Source of the DNA: Rhizobium sp. BT04
Lineage (GTDB): Bacteria > Pseudomonadota > Alphaproteobacteria > Rhizobiales > Rhizobiaceae
Length of the DNA stretch: 64,000 nucleotides
Reading direction: 5' to 3'
Assembly (NCBI RefSeq): GCF_030053135.1
Contig: NZ_CP125652.1
Coordinates: forward strand, 3,528,501-3,592,500
The translations under genes and the position numbers were made by a program. Of this stretch, positions 27,216 through 36,070 are shown piece by piece (the first letter of the stretch is position 1; every line of letters begins with the position of its first letter). The notes under the pieces are model-generated. The model ran no database searches. It was given only the letters and a program-made list of their open reading frames with translations, and was not told the DNA's origin.

Positions 27216-28378
27216 GCGGCGGATCCCCGGATGCTGTCGATGACCGCATCGAGGATGACGGCCGATGAGAAGGCGAAGAAGACGGTCGGCACGGCGCCGA
27301 GCAGGACGAGGTCCATGGCCGTCTGGCCGAGCCCCTGGAAGATGAAGATGCCGAAGCCGCCGCCGCCGATCAGCGCGGCGATCGTCACCATGCCGATCGC
27401 CTGCACCAGCACGATGCGGATGCCGGTGAGGATGACCGGGAAGGCGAGCGGCATGTCGATGCCGGTCAGGATCTGCAGGCGTGTCAGCCCCATGCCGGCC
27501 GCAGCGTCCCGCACCGAGGGGTCGACGCCCTCAAGGCCGACGACGGTATTGGCGACGATCGGCAGCAGCGAATAGAGCACCAGTGCGATCAGTGCCGGCG
27601 CCGTGCCGATGCCGCGGATGCCGATGGCGGCGGCGAGCGGCACATGAGTGGCGAGATAACCGAGCGGCAGCATCAGCAGGCCGAAGAGCGCCAGACTCGG
27701 GATCGTCTGGATGAGGCTGAGCCCCTGCAGCACAATGGCGCGCAGCTTCGGCACCCAGAAGCAAAGGATGCCCAGCGGCAGGCCGAGAATGATGGCAATG
27801 GCAAGCGAACCGAAGGCCAGCAGCAGATGCGAAATCGCCTCGGTCTCGAACTGCGGCGCCCGTGTGGAAAATTCCTTCATGATCGACAGGCTGTCGAGCA
27901 GGCCTGACGAAAGCGAAAGGAAGAGCAGTGCGGTATAGGCGGCAAGGGCCGCAACCCGCATCCACGGCGCCAGCCGGATTTTGACCAGCGCATCCGAGAT
28001 GACGAGCCCGATCACCGCAAACAGCACCCAGAAACCGCCGCCGGGCGTCATCCGCGCCACCGTGCTGCCGGGCGGCGTCGCTGCGGCCGAGACCAGGCCG
28101 ATCGCCACGATCAGCGCGACAAGGCAGAGGGTCGCGATGACGAGCCGCGCCAAGGCATTGCGCAGGAACAGCGTTGCGAAGGCAGAGAGAACGAGAAGCA
28201 CGGTCAGGATGATGACGGAAGGCTGGGGAAGAAGCTGCGTCAAGAGCATCGGCTTGCCGGCGGCGATACGGTTGGCCTTCACATAGATGAAGGGCATCAG
28301 GGCCGTCGCCGCGATGCCGCCGGCCACCAGAACCACGCCGAGCCGGTCCAGCCTGCGGACCGCTGAAGTTTCTTCCAT
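27212..28378 (-). CDS. Osmoprotectant ABC transporter permease (YehY type)
   Basis: This is a 388-residue permease, larger than its partner. Several N-terminal membrane segments (about 20-165) precede a BPD_transp_1 domain with the loop AAAGMGLTRLQILTGIDMPLAFP. YehY has the same extended form. I chose ATG 28378 rather than the adjacent TTG. It stands 87 bp after the binding-protein gene, with a hairpin in the gap, and overlaps the ATPase gene. Confidence 0.86.
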   Translation of the reverse strand: MEETSAVRRLDRLGVVLVAGGIAATALMPFIYVKANRIAAGKPMLLTQLLPQPSVIILTVLLVLSAFATLFLRNALARLVIATLCLVALIVAIGLVSAAATPPGSTVARMTPGGGFWVLFAVIGLVISDALVKIRLAPWMRVAALAAYTALLFLSLSSGLLDSLSIMKEFSTRAPQFETEAISHLLLAFGSLAIAIILGLPLGILCFWVPKLRAIVLQGLSLIQTIPSLALFGLLMLPLGYLATHVPLAAAIGIRGIGTAPALIALVLYSLLPIVANTVVGLEGVDPSVRDAAAGMGLTRLQILTGIDMPLAFPVILTGIRIVLVQAIGMVTIAALIGGGGFGIFIFQGLGQTAMDLVLLGAVPTVFFAFSSAVILDAVIDSIRGSAA

Positions 28379-28432
28379 CAATTCAGCCCTGTCCGGCCAA
28401 CCCTATCTGGCCAAGCCTATCAGCAAAGGGAG

Positions 28433-28456
28433 GCTCCGCCCGCGATCGGGCGGAGC
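28433..28456 (-). terminator. Hairpin after the osmoprotectant binding-protein gene
   Basis: Ten-base perfect arms GCTCCGCCCG (28433-28442) and CGGGCGGAGC (28447-28456), loop CGAT. Only a short T-run follows on the minus strand, so partial termination or mRNA protection is more likely than a full stop. Confidence 0.6.
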
Positions 28457-28465
28457 GAGCGACGA

Positions 28466-29374
28466 CTACTTCAGGAAGCCTTTTTCCTTGAGATAGGCTT
28501 CGGCGACGGACTTTGCCGGCTCGCCGTCGACCTGGATCTTGGCGTTGAGCTTGCGCAACTCGTCGGCGGTCAGGCTCTTGAAGATCGGCGAGAGCACTTC
28601 CTCGATCTTCGGATTGGCCTTCAGCACCTCTTCGCGGATGATCGGCGTCGGCGCGTAGACCTGCTGCACGTTCTTGTCGTCTTCGAGAACGGTGAGTTCA
28701 GCCGCTTCGATAGCGCCGTCGGTGCCATAGACCATGGCGGTGTTGACGCCGTTGGTCTGGTCGGCGGCCGCCTTGATCGTCGCTGCCGTGTCGCCGCCGG
28801 AGAGAACGACCGTCTGGTCGGGCTTCAGCTGGAAGCCGTAGGTCGTCTGGAAGGCGGGAAGCGCGCCGGCCGAATTGACGAATTCGGCGGAGGCGGCAAG
28901 CTTGACGTCACCGCCGCCGGCAACCCACTTGCCGAAGTCCGTGAGGCTCTTCAGCTTGTTCGGGCCGGCGACATCGTTGCGCACGGCAAGCGCCCAGGTG
29001 TTGTTGGCGGGCGACGGCGTCAGCCAGACGATCTTGTTGGCGTCGTAATCGAGCTTCTTCGCCAGCTCATAACCCTGGTCGATATTCTTCCAGGCGGCGT
29101 CGTCGGCCTTGTTGAAGAAGAAGCCGGCATTGCCGGTATATTCCGGATAGATGTCGATTTCGCCGGCAGTGATCGCCTTGCGCACGACCGGTGTCGCGCC
29201 GAGCGCGATACGGTCCTGCGTCTTGATGCCGTTGGCTTCGAGCGCGAGCGCGATGACGTTGCCGAGCAGCGTGCCTTCGGTGTCGATCTTCGACGAGACG
29301 ACGACGTCGGCGGCCTGGGCCGCACCCACCGCGAAGGCGGAGAGCGAAACGGCAAGTGCGAGTTTCTTCAGCAT
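28466..29374 (-). CDS. Osmoprotectant ABC transporter substrate-binding protein (OsmF/YehZ type)
   Basis: This 302-residue periplasmic protein starts at ATG 29374 (AGGGGA upstream). A signal peptide covers about residues 1-22 (LSAFAVGAAQAADV). The mature part is an OpuAC domain with the typical GEIDIYPEYTGN motif and GTDGAIEAAELTVLEDDKN. It captures the quaternary amine for the permease pair downstream. It is the first gene of the operon, and the 369-bp upstream gap must hold the promoter. Confidence 0.9.
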   Translation of the reverse strand: MLKKLALAVSLSAFAVGAAQAADVVVSSKIDTEGTLLGNVIALALEANGIKTQDRIALGATPVVRKAITAGEIDIYPEYTGNAGFFFNKADDAAWKNIDQGYELAKKLDYDANKIVWLTPSPANNTWALAVRNDVAGPNKLKSLTDFGKWVAGGGDVKLAASAEFVNSAGALPAFQTTYGFQLKPDQTVVLSGGDTAATIKAAADQTNGVNTAMVYGTDGAIEAAELTVLEDDKNVQQVYAPTPIIREEVLKANPKIEEVLSPIFKSLTADELRKLNAKIQVDGEPAKSVAEAYLKEKGFLK

Positions 29375-29743
29375 GGAAAGTCCCCTTGTTAAACACCGTG
29401 AATGAGGCACAAGCCGTTGGCGGTGGCTTGCGCGCAGGAAATCCGCCGGCGAGGGCGACCGAGCCGCCATCATGCCGGAATTGCGTGCGTCATGGAAATA
29501 GCGTGCCCTTCGGAAAAATCGATGCAAGCCCCCTCCAGTATTTGCGGTCACGCGGCCGATTATGGCGTCGAACACATCTCCATGCGCGGAAACGCATTCC
29601 CTTTTCCGGGGCCGGCGCGATTTGTTTTTATCCCCTTGCGTGTTTCCACGATGCTCCGGTGCTCTCTCGCGGTTTCCCGCCGCCCGGATATTTTATGACG
29701 GGAACGATAGCCCGCCGCCTTGGAGGCAGGGATATCTTTTTTC
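29375..29743. other. Divergent intergenic region without a recognised element
   Basis: This 369-bp gap between the osmoprotectant operon and the LysR-type gene should hold both promoters. I see no gene, no repeat of the families listed here and no EcfG motif. Small frames in it lack ribosome sites. Confidence 0.5.
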
Positions 29744-31042
29744 ATGAACACATCATATCGTCCGGTTTTTCCAGCACTTTCCGGAGGCGGTCGTTTGCAT
29801 CTTGGGGCCCTGTTCATTGCAAGCCATGTGCTGACATCCGGTTCGGTGCGCGAGACCGCCCGGCGCTTCCAGCTGTCGCCCTCCACTGTCTCCACGGCTA
29901 TCCATAATCTCGAGACCGAACTGGCGATGAAGCTGACGGAACGCGCCTCCGGCGAGCTGGTCACGCTGATCGCAAGCGGCAGGGTGCTGGAAGGCTTGGC
30001 GCCGATCACGGCGGCGATCGCTGAATTCGGCCAATTCACGGACCATGACGCCGCCGCCGCCGAGGCCTACGAGGCCTGGGCATCCCGCATTCCGGTCAAG
30101 ATCGTCACCATCGAGCGTTTTCTCGAAGTGGCCGATCAGGGCAGCATCAACCGGGCCGCGCGCCGCCTCCGCTTGGGGCAGCCACAGCTTTCGCTTCAGC
30201 TTGCCAATCTTGAGAAATTTCTGGGGGGCCGCCTGTTCGAGCGGCAGGCGCAGGGCTCGGTGCTGACGGAGGAGGGCAGGCGCGCCTACCAGATCTTCAT
30301 GGCGATCAGCCAGGCGTGGAACGACCTGAAATCCTCGGCCGACGAGCGTTATCGGCGCACCGCCCGGTCGCTGCGCATCGGCTCGATCATCCCGACCGGA
30401 TCGGAAAGCTGGGTGGCGCGCTGCCTGGGCGTGCTGGTCTCCGAATGGAATCTCCGCCGCAACAACAATGCGATCTCGCTGGTGTCGATGACCGCCGACG
30501 ATCTGCGCGAGGCGCTGAAGAACGGCCGCATCGATGTGGCGATCCTGGATTCGGTCTTCGGCCTCGAAAGCTTCCGGCATCGCGAATTGCTGCAGACCGA
30601 CATGGTGGTGATCGCCCCGCGTGACAGCACCGAGACCAGCGTCGCCGATCTGGTCGCCGGCCACCCGATCTGCATGCCGAGCCCGCGCACCGGCCTCGGC
30701 CATGCGGCCATGGCCTTCAGCTACGAGCGCGCGCCCGATCGGCGGTTCCGCGGCCAGGATATCACCGCGGCGGATTCGCTGCCCGTGATCGTCGATCTCG
30801 TCGCCAATCACGGCTATGTCTCTTTTCTCGGCCGGGTCAGCGCCCTGCCGATCGCCGACAAGGTGCGCATCGTCGATCTCGACGTGCATCTGCCGATGTC
30901 CTATCACGTCGCCTTCAACCATCGCAAAGCCGCCGCCGATGCCTGCACCGTCATCATCGAGGCGGCGGCGAGAATGACGTCGCAACCCGTCGCGCACACC
31001 GTGCGGCAGGCGGACATCGGAACCAGGGAGACTGCAGCGTGA
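29744..31042 (+). CDS. LysR-type regulator with tandem HTH domains
   Basis: At 432 residues the protein is about 130 longer than a normal LysR regulator. Residues 12-95 form one LysR-like HTH unit (VRETARRFQLSPSTVSTAIH). Residues 105-190 form a second, canonical one (SINRAARRLRLGQPQLSLQL...LGGRLFERQAQG). The effector-binding domain follows from about 205. ATG 29744 is preferred over a TTG at 29720. The stop overlaps the start of cutC (GTGA), so the two are coupled. It may regulate the divergent osmoprotectant operon or itself; nothing in the sequence decides. Confidence 0.85.
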   Translation: MNTSYRPVFPALSGGGRLHLGALFIASHVLTSGSVRETARRFQLSPSTVSTAIHNLETELAMKLTERASGELVTLIASGRVLEGLAPITAAIAEFGQFTDHDAAAAEAYEAWASRIPVKIVTIERFLEVADQGSINRAARRLRLGQPQLSLQLANLEKFLGGRLFERQAQGSVLTEEGRRAYQIFMAISQAWNDLKSSADERYRRTARSLRIGSIIPTGSESWVARCLGVLVSEWNLRRNNNAISLVSMTADDLREALKNGRIDVAILDSVFGLESFRHRELLQTDMVVIAPRDSTETSVADLVAGHPICMPSPRTGLGHAAMAFSYERAPDRRFRGQDITAADSLPVIVDLVANHGYVSFLGRVSALPIADKVRIVDLDVHLPMSYHVAFNHRKAAADACTVIIEAAARMTSQPVAHTVRQADIGTRETAA

Positions 31043-31764
31043 CGATCTTGCTCGAAGTATGCGTCGACAGCGCCGAGGGCCTTGCCGCCGCGATCGAGGG
31101 CGGCGCCGGCCGCATCGAGCTCTGCTCGGCCCTCGAGCTCGGCGGCCTGACGCCGCTGCCGGGCCTGATACGGATCGCCGCCCGCGCGCCCATTCCTGTC
31201 TATGCGATGATCCGCCCACACGCCGGCCCCTTCATCTTCGGCGCGACGGACGAGGAAGCGATGATGCTCGATATCGATGCGGTGCGCGCCGCCGGCCTCG
31301 CCGGCGTCGTCATCGGCGCCAACCGGCCGGACGGCACGCTCGACCTGCCGCTGATCCACCGCCTGAAGGCGCATGCGGCCGGCCTCGGCTCGACGCTGCA
31401 TCGCGCTTTCGATCTGGTGCCGGATGCCGATCAGGCGCTGGAGCAGGCGGTCGAACTCGGCTGCGAACGTATCCTGACGTCAGGCTGCGCGCTGAAGGCG
31501 ACCGACGGTCTCGACACGCTGAAGCGCCTCTCGGCAAAAGCCGCCGGCCGCATCACGATCATGCCCGGCAGCGGCATCCGCCCTGGAAATGTCGGGGAGA
31601 TCCTGCAGGCGACCGGCGCCCGCGAGGTCCATGGCTCCTGCAGTTCGCCGGTCGAAAGCGCCGATCCGCGCGCGGTCGCCTTCGGGTTTGAGGCGAAGAG
31701 TATGAACAAGACGGATGTCACGGTTGTCAGGGAGATGCGTAGGGCGATCGAATCGGTGGCTTAG
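31039..31764 (+). CDS. cutC: CutC family protein
   Basis: The protein has 241 residues, and a GTG start overlaps the LysR stop. The CutC TIM-barrel motifs are clear: LLEVCVDSAEGLAAAIEGGA, GRIELCSALELGGLTPLPGL, VYAMIRPHAGPFIF, STLHRAFDLVPD, ILTSGCALKATDGL and MPGSGIRPGNV. The family was linked to copper handling in E. coli, but the evidence is weak and an enzyme role is possible. Coupling to a regulator rather than to copper genes gives no support for copper. Confidence 0.9.
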   Translation: MTILLEVCVDSAEGLAAAIEGGAGRIELCSALELGGLTPLPGLIRIAARAPIPVYAMIRPHAGPFIFGATDEEAMMLDIDAVRAAGLAGVVIGANRPDGTLDLPLIHRLKAHAAGLGSTLHRAFDLVPDADQALEQAVELGCERILTSGCALKATDGLDTLKRLSAKAAGRITIMPGSGIRPGNVGEILQATGAREVHGSCSSPVESADPRAVAFGFEAKSMNKTDVTVVREMRRAIESVA

Positions 31765-31835
31765 CAGTGCCGTAGTTTCAGGCGAACCCGCTTTGCGTTT
31801 TGGATACTTCGAACGCGAATGCAGCGCTTGCGGCT

Positions 31836-31995
31836 GTGGATCCTCGGGTCAAGCCCGAGGAAGACGGAGTGTGGGGGAGCCTTTACGGCAAGTACCGCAT
31901 GCGCAGCGGTTTTGTTGGAATTCCTCCAGACGTCCCGCCTCCTGCCGGTCTTTGCCCCCACCTCCGTCATGCTCGGGCTTGACCCGAGCATCCAC
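31836..31995. repeat. Large imperfect inverted repeat in an intergenic gap
   Basis: A roughly 40-bp arm at 31836-31876 (containing CTCGGGTCAAGCCCGAG, itself a palindrome) recurs inverted at 31955-31995 (CTCGGGCTTGACCCGAG). The flanking GACGGAGTGTGGGGG pairs with CCCCCACCTCCGTC. The 80-bp centre shows no gene. It lies between cutC and the convergent alcohol dehydrogenase gene. Confidence 0.65.
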
Positions 31996-32030
31996 GCCCA
32001 GCACGCAGCGTGCATGTTACGCATCGCACT

Positions 32031-33050
32031 CTAACCACCAACCCTGATCACCGCCTTGATCAGCCCATTCTTCTCATGCGCCCAGCGCGCCAGATCGCGC
32101 GGCGCGTCGGCAAGCGTCGTGCGGTGGGTGATCAGTTTTTCCACCGGCACCAGGCCTTTGGCAATCGAATCCGCCACATGTTCGAAATCGATGCGGGTGG
32201 CGTTGCGGCTGCCGATCAGCGTCATTTCGCGCTTGTGGAATTCGGGATCGGAGAAGCGGATATCGTCCTTGACGACGCTGACCAGCACCAGTGCGCCGCC
32301 ATGGGCAACGAAGGAGAAGGCCCTTTCCATCGACGGGCCATAACCGGTCGCGTCGAAGACCACGTCGAAACCGTCGCCATTGGTCTTTTCCTTGACGGCG
32401 TCTGCCGTTTGGTCGTTGGCAACGATGCCGGAGGTGAAGCCGAAGCGGTCCGACGCCATCTGCAGCCGCTCGGTGCTGGTATCGAGCAGCGTCACCTCAT
32501 GGCCGGCAATGCGCGAGAAGAGCGCCGCTCCGAGCCCGATCGGGCCGGCGCCGATCACAAGTGACCGCGCTCCCGCACCCGTCATCGATCGGCGCACCGC
32601 ATGGGCGCCGATCGCCAGGAACTCGGTCGTCGCCGCCGCCTCGAGGCTCAAGCCCTTGGCGGGATAGAGATTGCCTGATGGAACCGAGATTTCCTCGCAG
32701 AAGGCGCCGTCCGTATGGACGCCGAGCACCTTGATATTGGTGCAGCAATTCGGCTTGCCCTGGCGGCAGGCGATGCATTGCCCGCAGGAGAGATAGGGAT
32801 TGACGATCACAGGCGTGCCGGCCGCGAGGTCCACTCCATCGCCGGCTTCCAGCACCGTCGCCGAGATCTCGTGGCCCATCACCCGGGGATATTCGAGGAA
32901 GGGATGTTTGCCCTCGAAAATGTGGTAGTCGGTGCCGCAGATGCCGACATGGCTGACGGCAAGGCGCACCCAGCCGGCTGCCGGTGCCGCAGGCGAAGGA
33001 CGCTCGACGATATCGAGCACGCCGGGCTCCCGGCAAACAACTGCTTTCAT
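32031..33050 (-). CDS. Zinc-dependent alcohol dehydrogenase (probable sugar-acid dehydrogenase of the fucose module)
   Basis: This is a 339-residue medium-chain dehydrogenase. The catalytic zinc ligands sit in HVGICGTDYH and MGHEIS. The structural zinc knuckle has four cysteines (CGQCIACRQGKPNCC), and the NAD motif is VIGAGPIGLGAA. The nearest known types are L-idonate 5-dehydrogenase and sorbitol dehydrogenase. It is the last gene after SBP-ATPase-permease on the same strand. In an L-fucose pathway it could oxidise 2-keto-3-deoxy-L-fuconate. That assignment rests on context. Confidence 0.82.
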   Translation of the reverse strand: MKAVVCREPGVLDIVERPSPAAPAAGWVRLAVSHVGICGTDYHIFEGKHPFLEYPRVMGHEISATVLEAGDGVDLAAGTPVIVNPYLSCGQCIACRQGKPNCCTNIKVLGVHTDGAFCEEISVPSGNLYPAKGLSLEAAATTEFLAIGAHAVRRSMTGAGARSLVIGAGPIGLGAALFSRIAGHEVTLLDTSTERLQMASDRFGFTSGIVANDQTADAVKEKTNGDGFDVVFDATGYGPSMERAFSFVAHGGALVLVSVVKDDIRFSDPEFHKREMTLIGSRNATRIDFEHVADSIAKGLVPVEKLITHRTTLADAPRDLARWAHEKNGLIKAVIRVGG

Positions 33051-33117
33051 GACGGGTCTCGCATTCCTGGTTTTTACTCTGTGTCGTGCCACTGCTGTTC
33101 GGTTCGTGCAGATAGCT

Positions 33118-33293
33118 GCCCCTCACCCTAACCTTACCGGGGTCGAGCCACTCGTCGCGACCCGTCCTTTGGACCCCCGTAAACGGGGCGAGGGGAGGTG
33201 CCCTACACGACGTCAATGGGGACGGAGAGGTTTGCGGTATTTTCCCTTCTCCCCGCGAGCGGGGAGAAGGTGGCGGTAGCCGGATGAGGGGCA
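33118..33293. repeat. RIME-type intergenic mosaic element
   Basis: This 176-bp copy runs from CCCCTCACCCTAACCTTACC to CGGATGAGGGGCA, opposite in orientation to the copy at 60749. The terminal hairpin TTCTCCCCGC-GAG-CGGGGAGAAG is intact. It lies between the permease and dehydrogenase genes of the fucose module. Confidence 0.85.
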
Positions 33294-33316
33294 GGCGGCG
33301 ATCTCTTGCTCGCCTA

Positions 33317-34291
33317 TCAATTGCTCCGGCGGCGGCGCAGCTGGTCGAAGAACACGATCACGATGATCAGCAGACCGGTGATGATGCGCTGCCAGAAGGA
33401 GTTGACGTTCAGAAGGTTGGCGCCGTTGTTGATGGTGGCGAGAATGAAGGCGCCGATCAGCGGGCCATGCACCGAGCCGACCGCGCCGAACAGGCTGGTG
33501 CCGCCGATGACGGAGGAGGCGATCGCCTGCAGTTCCCAGCCGTCGGCCTGCGTCGCATTGCCGATGGCGATGCGCGAGGCGAGCAGCACGCCGACGAAGG
33601 CGGCAAAGCCGGCCGAGAGGATATAGGCAAGATAGATCATGCCCTTGACGTTGACGCCGGAAAGGCGCGCGGCTTCCGCATTCGAACCGACCGCAAAGAG
33701 ATAGCGGCCCCAGCGGCTCAGATGCAGGAAGATGAAGGAGGGCACCGCCACCAGGATGACCATCCAGAACAGGCTGGGAATGCTGAGGAAATCGGCCCGC
33801 GCGAAATTGCTGAAGCCTTCGTCGGTGATGCTGATCGTCGAGCCGTTGGTGATCAACAGGCCGATACCGCGCAGCGACGTCAGCGTTGCCAGCGTGATGA
33901 TGAACGGCGGCAGGCCCATATGGACGATGCCGAAGCCATGGAAGGCGCCGATTGCCACACCGATGGCGAGCGTCAGCACGATTGCTCCCCAGAGCGGCAC
34001 GCCCGCCTGCAGCAGCCAGGCGATGATGACGGTGCAGAAGCCGACGATGGCGCCGACCGAGAGGTCGATGCCGGCGGTGATGATGACGAAGGTCTGGCCG
34101 AGCGCCAGGATCGCCGTCATCGCACCCTGACGCAGCAGGTTCGAGATGTTGAGCGGTGTCCAGAAGCTCGGGGTGACCAAGCCAAGCACGATCCAGAGGA
34201 AGATCAGCAGGCCGATCAGCGTCAGGCCGAACAGGATGTTCATTTTCCGGCGCGGCGGCGGCGCGACGATTTCGGTGGGGGTGGCAGTCAT
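33317..34291 (-). CDS. Sugar ABC transporter permease (RbsC type) of the fucose module
   Basis: This 324-residue polytopic permease starts at ATG 34291 (GAGGGAG upstream). It has the BPD_transp_2 motifs ITAGIDLSVGAIVG, GAFHGFGIVHMGLPPFIITLAT (split), and GGTSLFGAVGS. It pairs with the two-domain ATPase upstream at 34414. Import of L-fucose or a similar deoxy sugar is inferred from the neighbouring mutarotase, dehydrogenase and dehydratase genes. Confidence 0.86.
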   Translation of the reverse strand: MTATPTEIVAPPPRRKMNILFGLTLIGLLIFLWIVLGLVTPSFWTPLNISNLLRQGAMTAILALGQTFVIITAGIDLSVGAIVGFCTVIIAWLLQAGVPLWGAIVLTLAIGVAIGAFHGFGIVHMGLPPFIITLATLTSLRGIGLLITNGSTISITDEGFSNFARADFLSIPSLFWMVILVAVPSFIFLHLSRWGRYLFAVGSNAEAARLSGVNVKGMIYLAYILSAGFAAFVGVLLASRIAIGNATQADGWELQAIASSVIGGTSLFGAVGSVHGPLIGAFILATINNGANLLNVNSFWQRIITGLLIIVIVFFDQLRRRRSN

Positions 34292-34351
34292 GAAATTTCT
34301 CCCTCTTAGAGAATTTCCGCTTTTCTCCAAAAGCGCGGGAATTCTCCATCT

Positions 34352-34413
34352 ATTTGTTTTACGCAATTTCCGGACGCAAAACCGCAGCGCACTTTTGCTG
34401 GAATTGCTTGTGC
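34352..34413. repeat. Rhizobial palindromic repeat between permease and ATPase genes
   Basis: The segment GCAATTTCCGGACGCAAAAC ... TTTTGCTGGAATTGC can fold on itself and matches the repeat at 38775-38836 in inverted orientation. A second hairpin (GAATTTCCGCTTTT / AAAAGCGCGGGAATTC, 34311-34344) sits next to it. Both occupy the 122-bp gap inside the operon. Confidence 0.65.
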
Positions 34414-35967
34414 TCAGACGCCGATCGCTTCGCTGAGCACTTCTTCATGCGTCGCCGCGTGGAAATCATGGCTGGCGACGATCCTGCCGCCGCGGAAGAC
34501 GTGCAGCCGGTCGGCCAGTTCGTAGACCTCGGGCAGGTAGGAGGAGATCAGGATGATGCCTGCTCCCTCCTTCAGAAGCTTGGCGAAGAGCCGGTAGATC
34601 TCAGCCTTGGTGCCGACGTCGACGCCGACTGTGGGTTCGTCGAAGATGAACAGCCGGGCGCCGTGGCTCAGCCATTTGCCGATGACGATCTTCTGCTGGT
34701 TGCCGCCCGACATGCTGGAGGCCGGAACGCGCCGGCTCGGCGTCTTGATGCTGAGATCGCGGATCTGCTTGTCGGCATTGGCCGATTCGCGTGCGTGATT
34801 GATCACAGGTCCGTGGCTGAGGCGCCCGAACACCGGCAGGTTGATGTTGAGGCCGATCGGCAGGTTGAGGCAGAGCCCCTGGTCGCGCCGGCTTTCGGGC
34901 GCGAGCGCGATGCCGAGCTCCATCGCCGTGCGTTCGTTCCTGATATCGACGCGCTTGCCTCTCCAGTGGATTTCGCCGGCGCTGATCGGCTGGCGGCCAT
35001 AGAGGCCGAGCGCGAATTCGCTGCGGCCGGCGCCGATCAGCCCGTAGAGGCCGACGATCTGTCCCGCCTTGACGCTGAGCGACACGTCTTCGAAGCCCGG
35101 GCCGGAGAGGCCGTTGACCTCGACGATCGTCTCGCCGATTGCAATCTCTTCCTTGTGATAGATCTGTTCGATCGAGCGGTTGATCATCAGCGCGATTAGC
35201 TCGGCATCGTTGGTCTCGCCGATCAGCCGCGTGCCGACATGCGTGCCGTCGCGCAGCACCGAGACACGGTCGGCAAGCTCGAAGACTTCCTCCATGCGAT
35301 GGCTGATATAGACGATGGTGACGCCTTCGCCCTGCAGGCGGCGGATCAGCTTGAAGAGCTGTGCGGATTCCTGGCGCGTCAGATAGGCGGTGGGTTCGTC
35401 GAAGATCAGGAACTGCGTGCCGCGCATGGCCGCGCGCGCGGTGGCGACGAGCTGCTGCTGGCCGATGGTCAGCGAGCTCAACAGCGCACCGGCCGGCAGG
35501 CCGAAGCCGAGATCGTCGAGCACGGCCTGCGCCAGCTTCTCCATCTGCTTCTTGCGCATCAGCCCGTAGCGATTGACCTCGTCGCCGAGAAAGAGGTTGG
35601 CGGCCACCGTCAGGTGCCGGCAGAGCACGACCTCCTGGTGCACGGCGTTGATGCCGCGGGCGATCGCCTCGTTCGGCGTCGACAGCCCCACCGGCTGGCC
35701 GCACCACAGCACTTCGCCGGCCGTGCGGGTAATGACGCCGGTGAGCAATTTGATCAGGGTGGATTTGCCGGCGCCGTTTTCGCCGACGATGGCGTGGATT
35801 TCACCGGCCAGGAAGGTCAGCGTCGCCGGCTTCAGTGCCTGGACATGGCCGTAATTCTTCTGCAGGCCCTTGAGTTCGAGGATAGGCGATCCGGCGGGAA
35901 TTCGATTGGCTTCTTTCAGCGTCGCGCTGTCATCATGGCGATGACTGACCTCTTCCAGTCCGATCAT
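34414..35967 (-). CDS. Sugar ABC transporter ATP-binding protein (RbsA/MglA type) of the fucose module
   Basis: This is a 517-residue protein with two nucleotide-binding domains. Domain 1 (about 30-260) has Walker A GENGAGKST and Walker B LIFDEPTAYL, but an atypical signature (SLTIGQQQ in place of LSGGQ). Domain 2 (270-505) has a degenerate Walker A (GLIGAGRSE), signature MSGGNQQ and Walker B LFIFDEPTVGVDVG, as in RbsA. GGAGAGG precedes the ATG. It energises import with the permease at 33317. Confidence 0.88.
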   Translation of the reverse strand: MIGLEEVSHRHDDSATLKEANRIPAGSPILELKGLQKNYGHVQALKPATLTFLAGEIHAIVGENGAGKSTLIKLLTGVITRTAGEVLWCGQPVGLSTPNEAIARGINAVHQEVVLCRHLTVAANLFLGDEVNRYGLMRKKQMEKLAQAVLDDLGFGLPAGALLSSLTIGQQQLVATARAAMRGTQFLIFDEPTAYLTRQESAQLFKLIRRLQGEGVTIVYISHRMEEVFELADRVSVLRDGTHVGTRLIGETNDAELIALMINRSIEQIYHKEEIAIGETIVEVNGLSGPGFEDVSLSVKAGQIVGLYGLIGAGRSEFALGLYGRQPISAGEIHWRGKRVDIRNERTAMELGIALAPESRRDQGLCLNLPIGLNINLPVFGRLSHGPVINHARESANADKQIRDLSIKTPSRRVPASSMSGGNQQKIVIGKWLSHGARLFIFDEPTVGVDVGTKAEIYRLFAKLLKEGAGIILISSYLPEVYELADRLHVFRGGRIVASHDFHAATHEEVLSEAIGV

Positions 35968-36022
35968 GGACCTCTCCTCCTTGTGTCACGTCTGCTCCAC
36001 CCTGGTAACCATACCATGGATG

Positions 36023-36058
36023 AAAAAGGCCGCGCCGGTTTTTGAAGCCGGCGCGGCC
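36023..36058 (-). terminator. Terminator after the fucose-module binding-protein gene
   Basis: On the minus strand, GGCCGCGCCGG arms (11 bp, 36028-36038 with 36048-36058) enclose a 9-nt loop and are followed by TTTTT (36027-36023). It lies 13 bp after the binding-protein stop, inside the transport operon. Confidence 0.8.
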
Positions 36059-36070
36059 CGTCTGTCTTCG

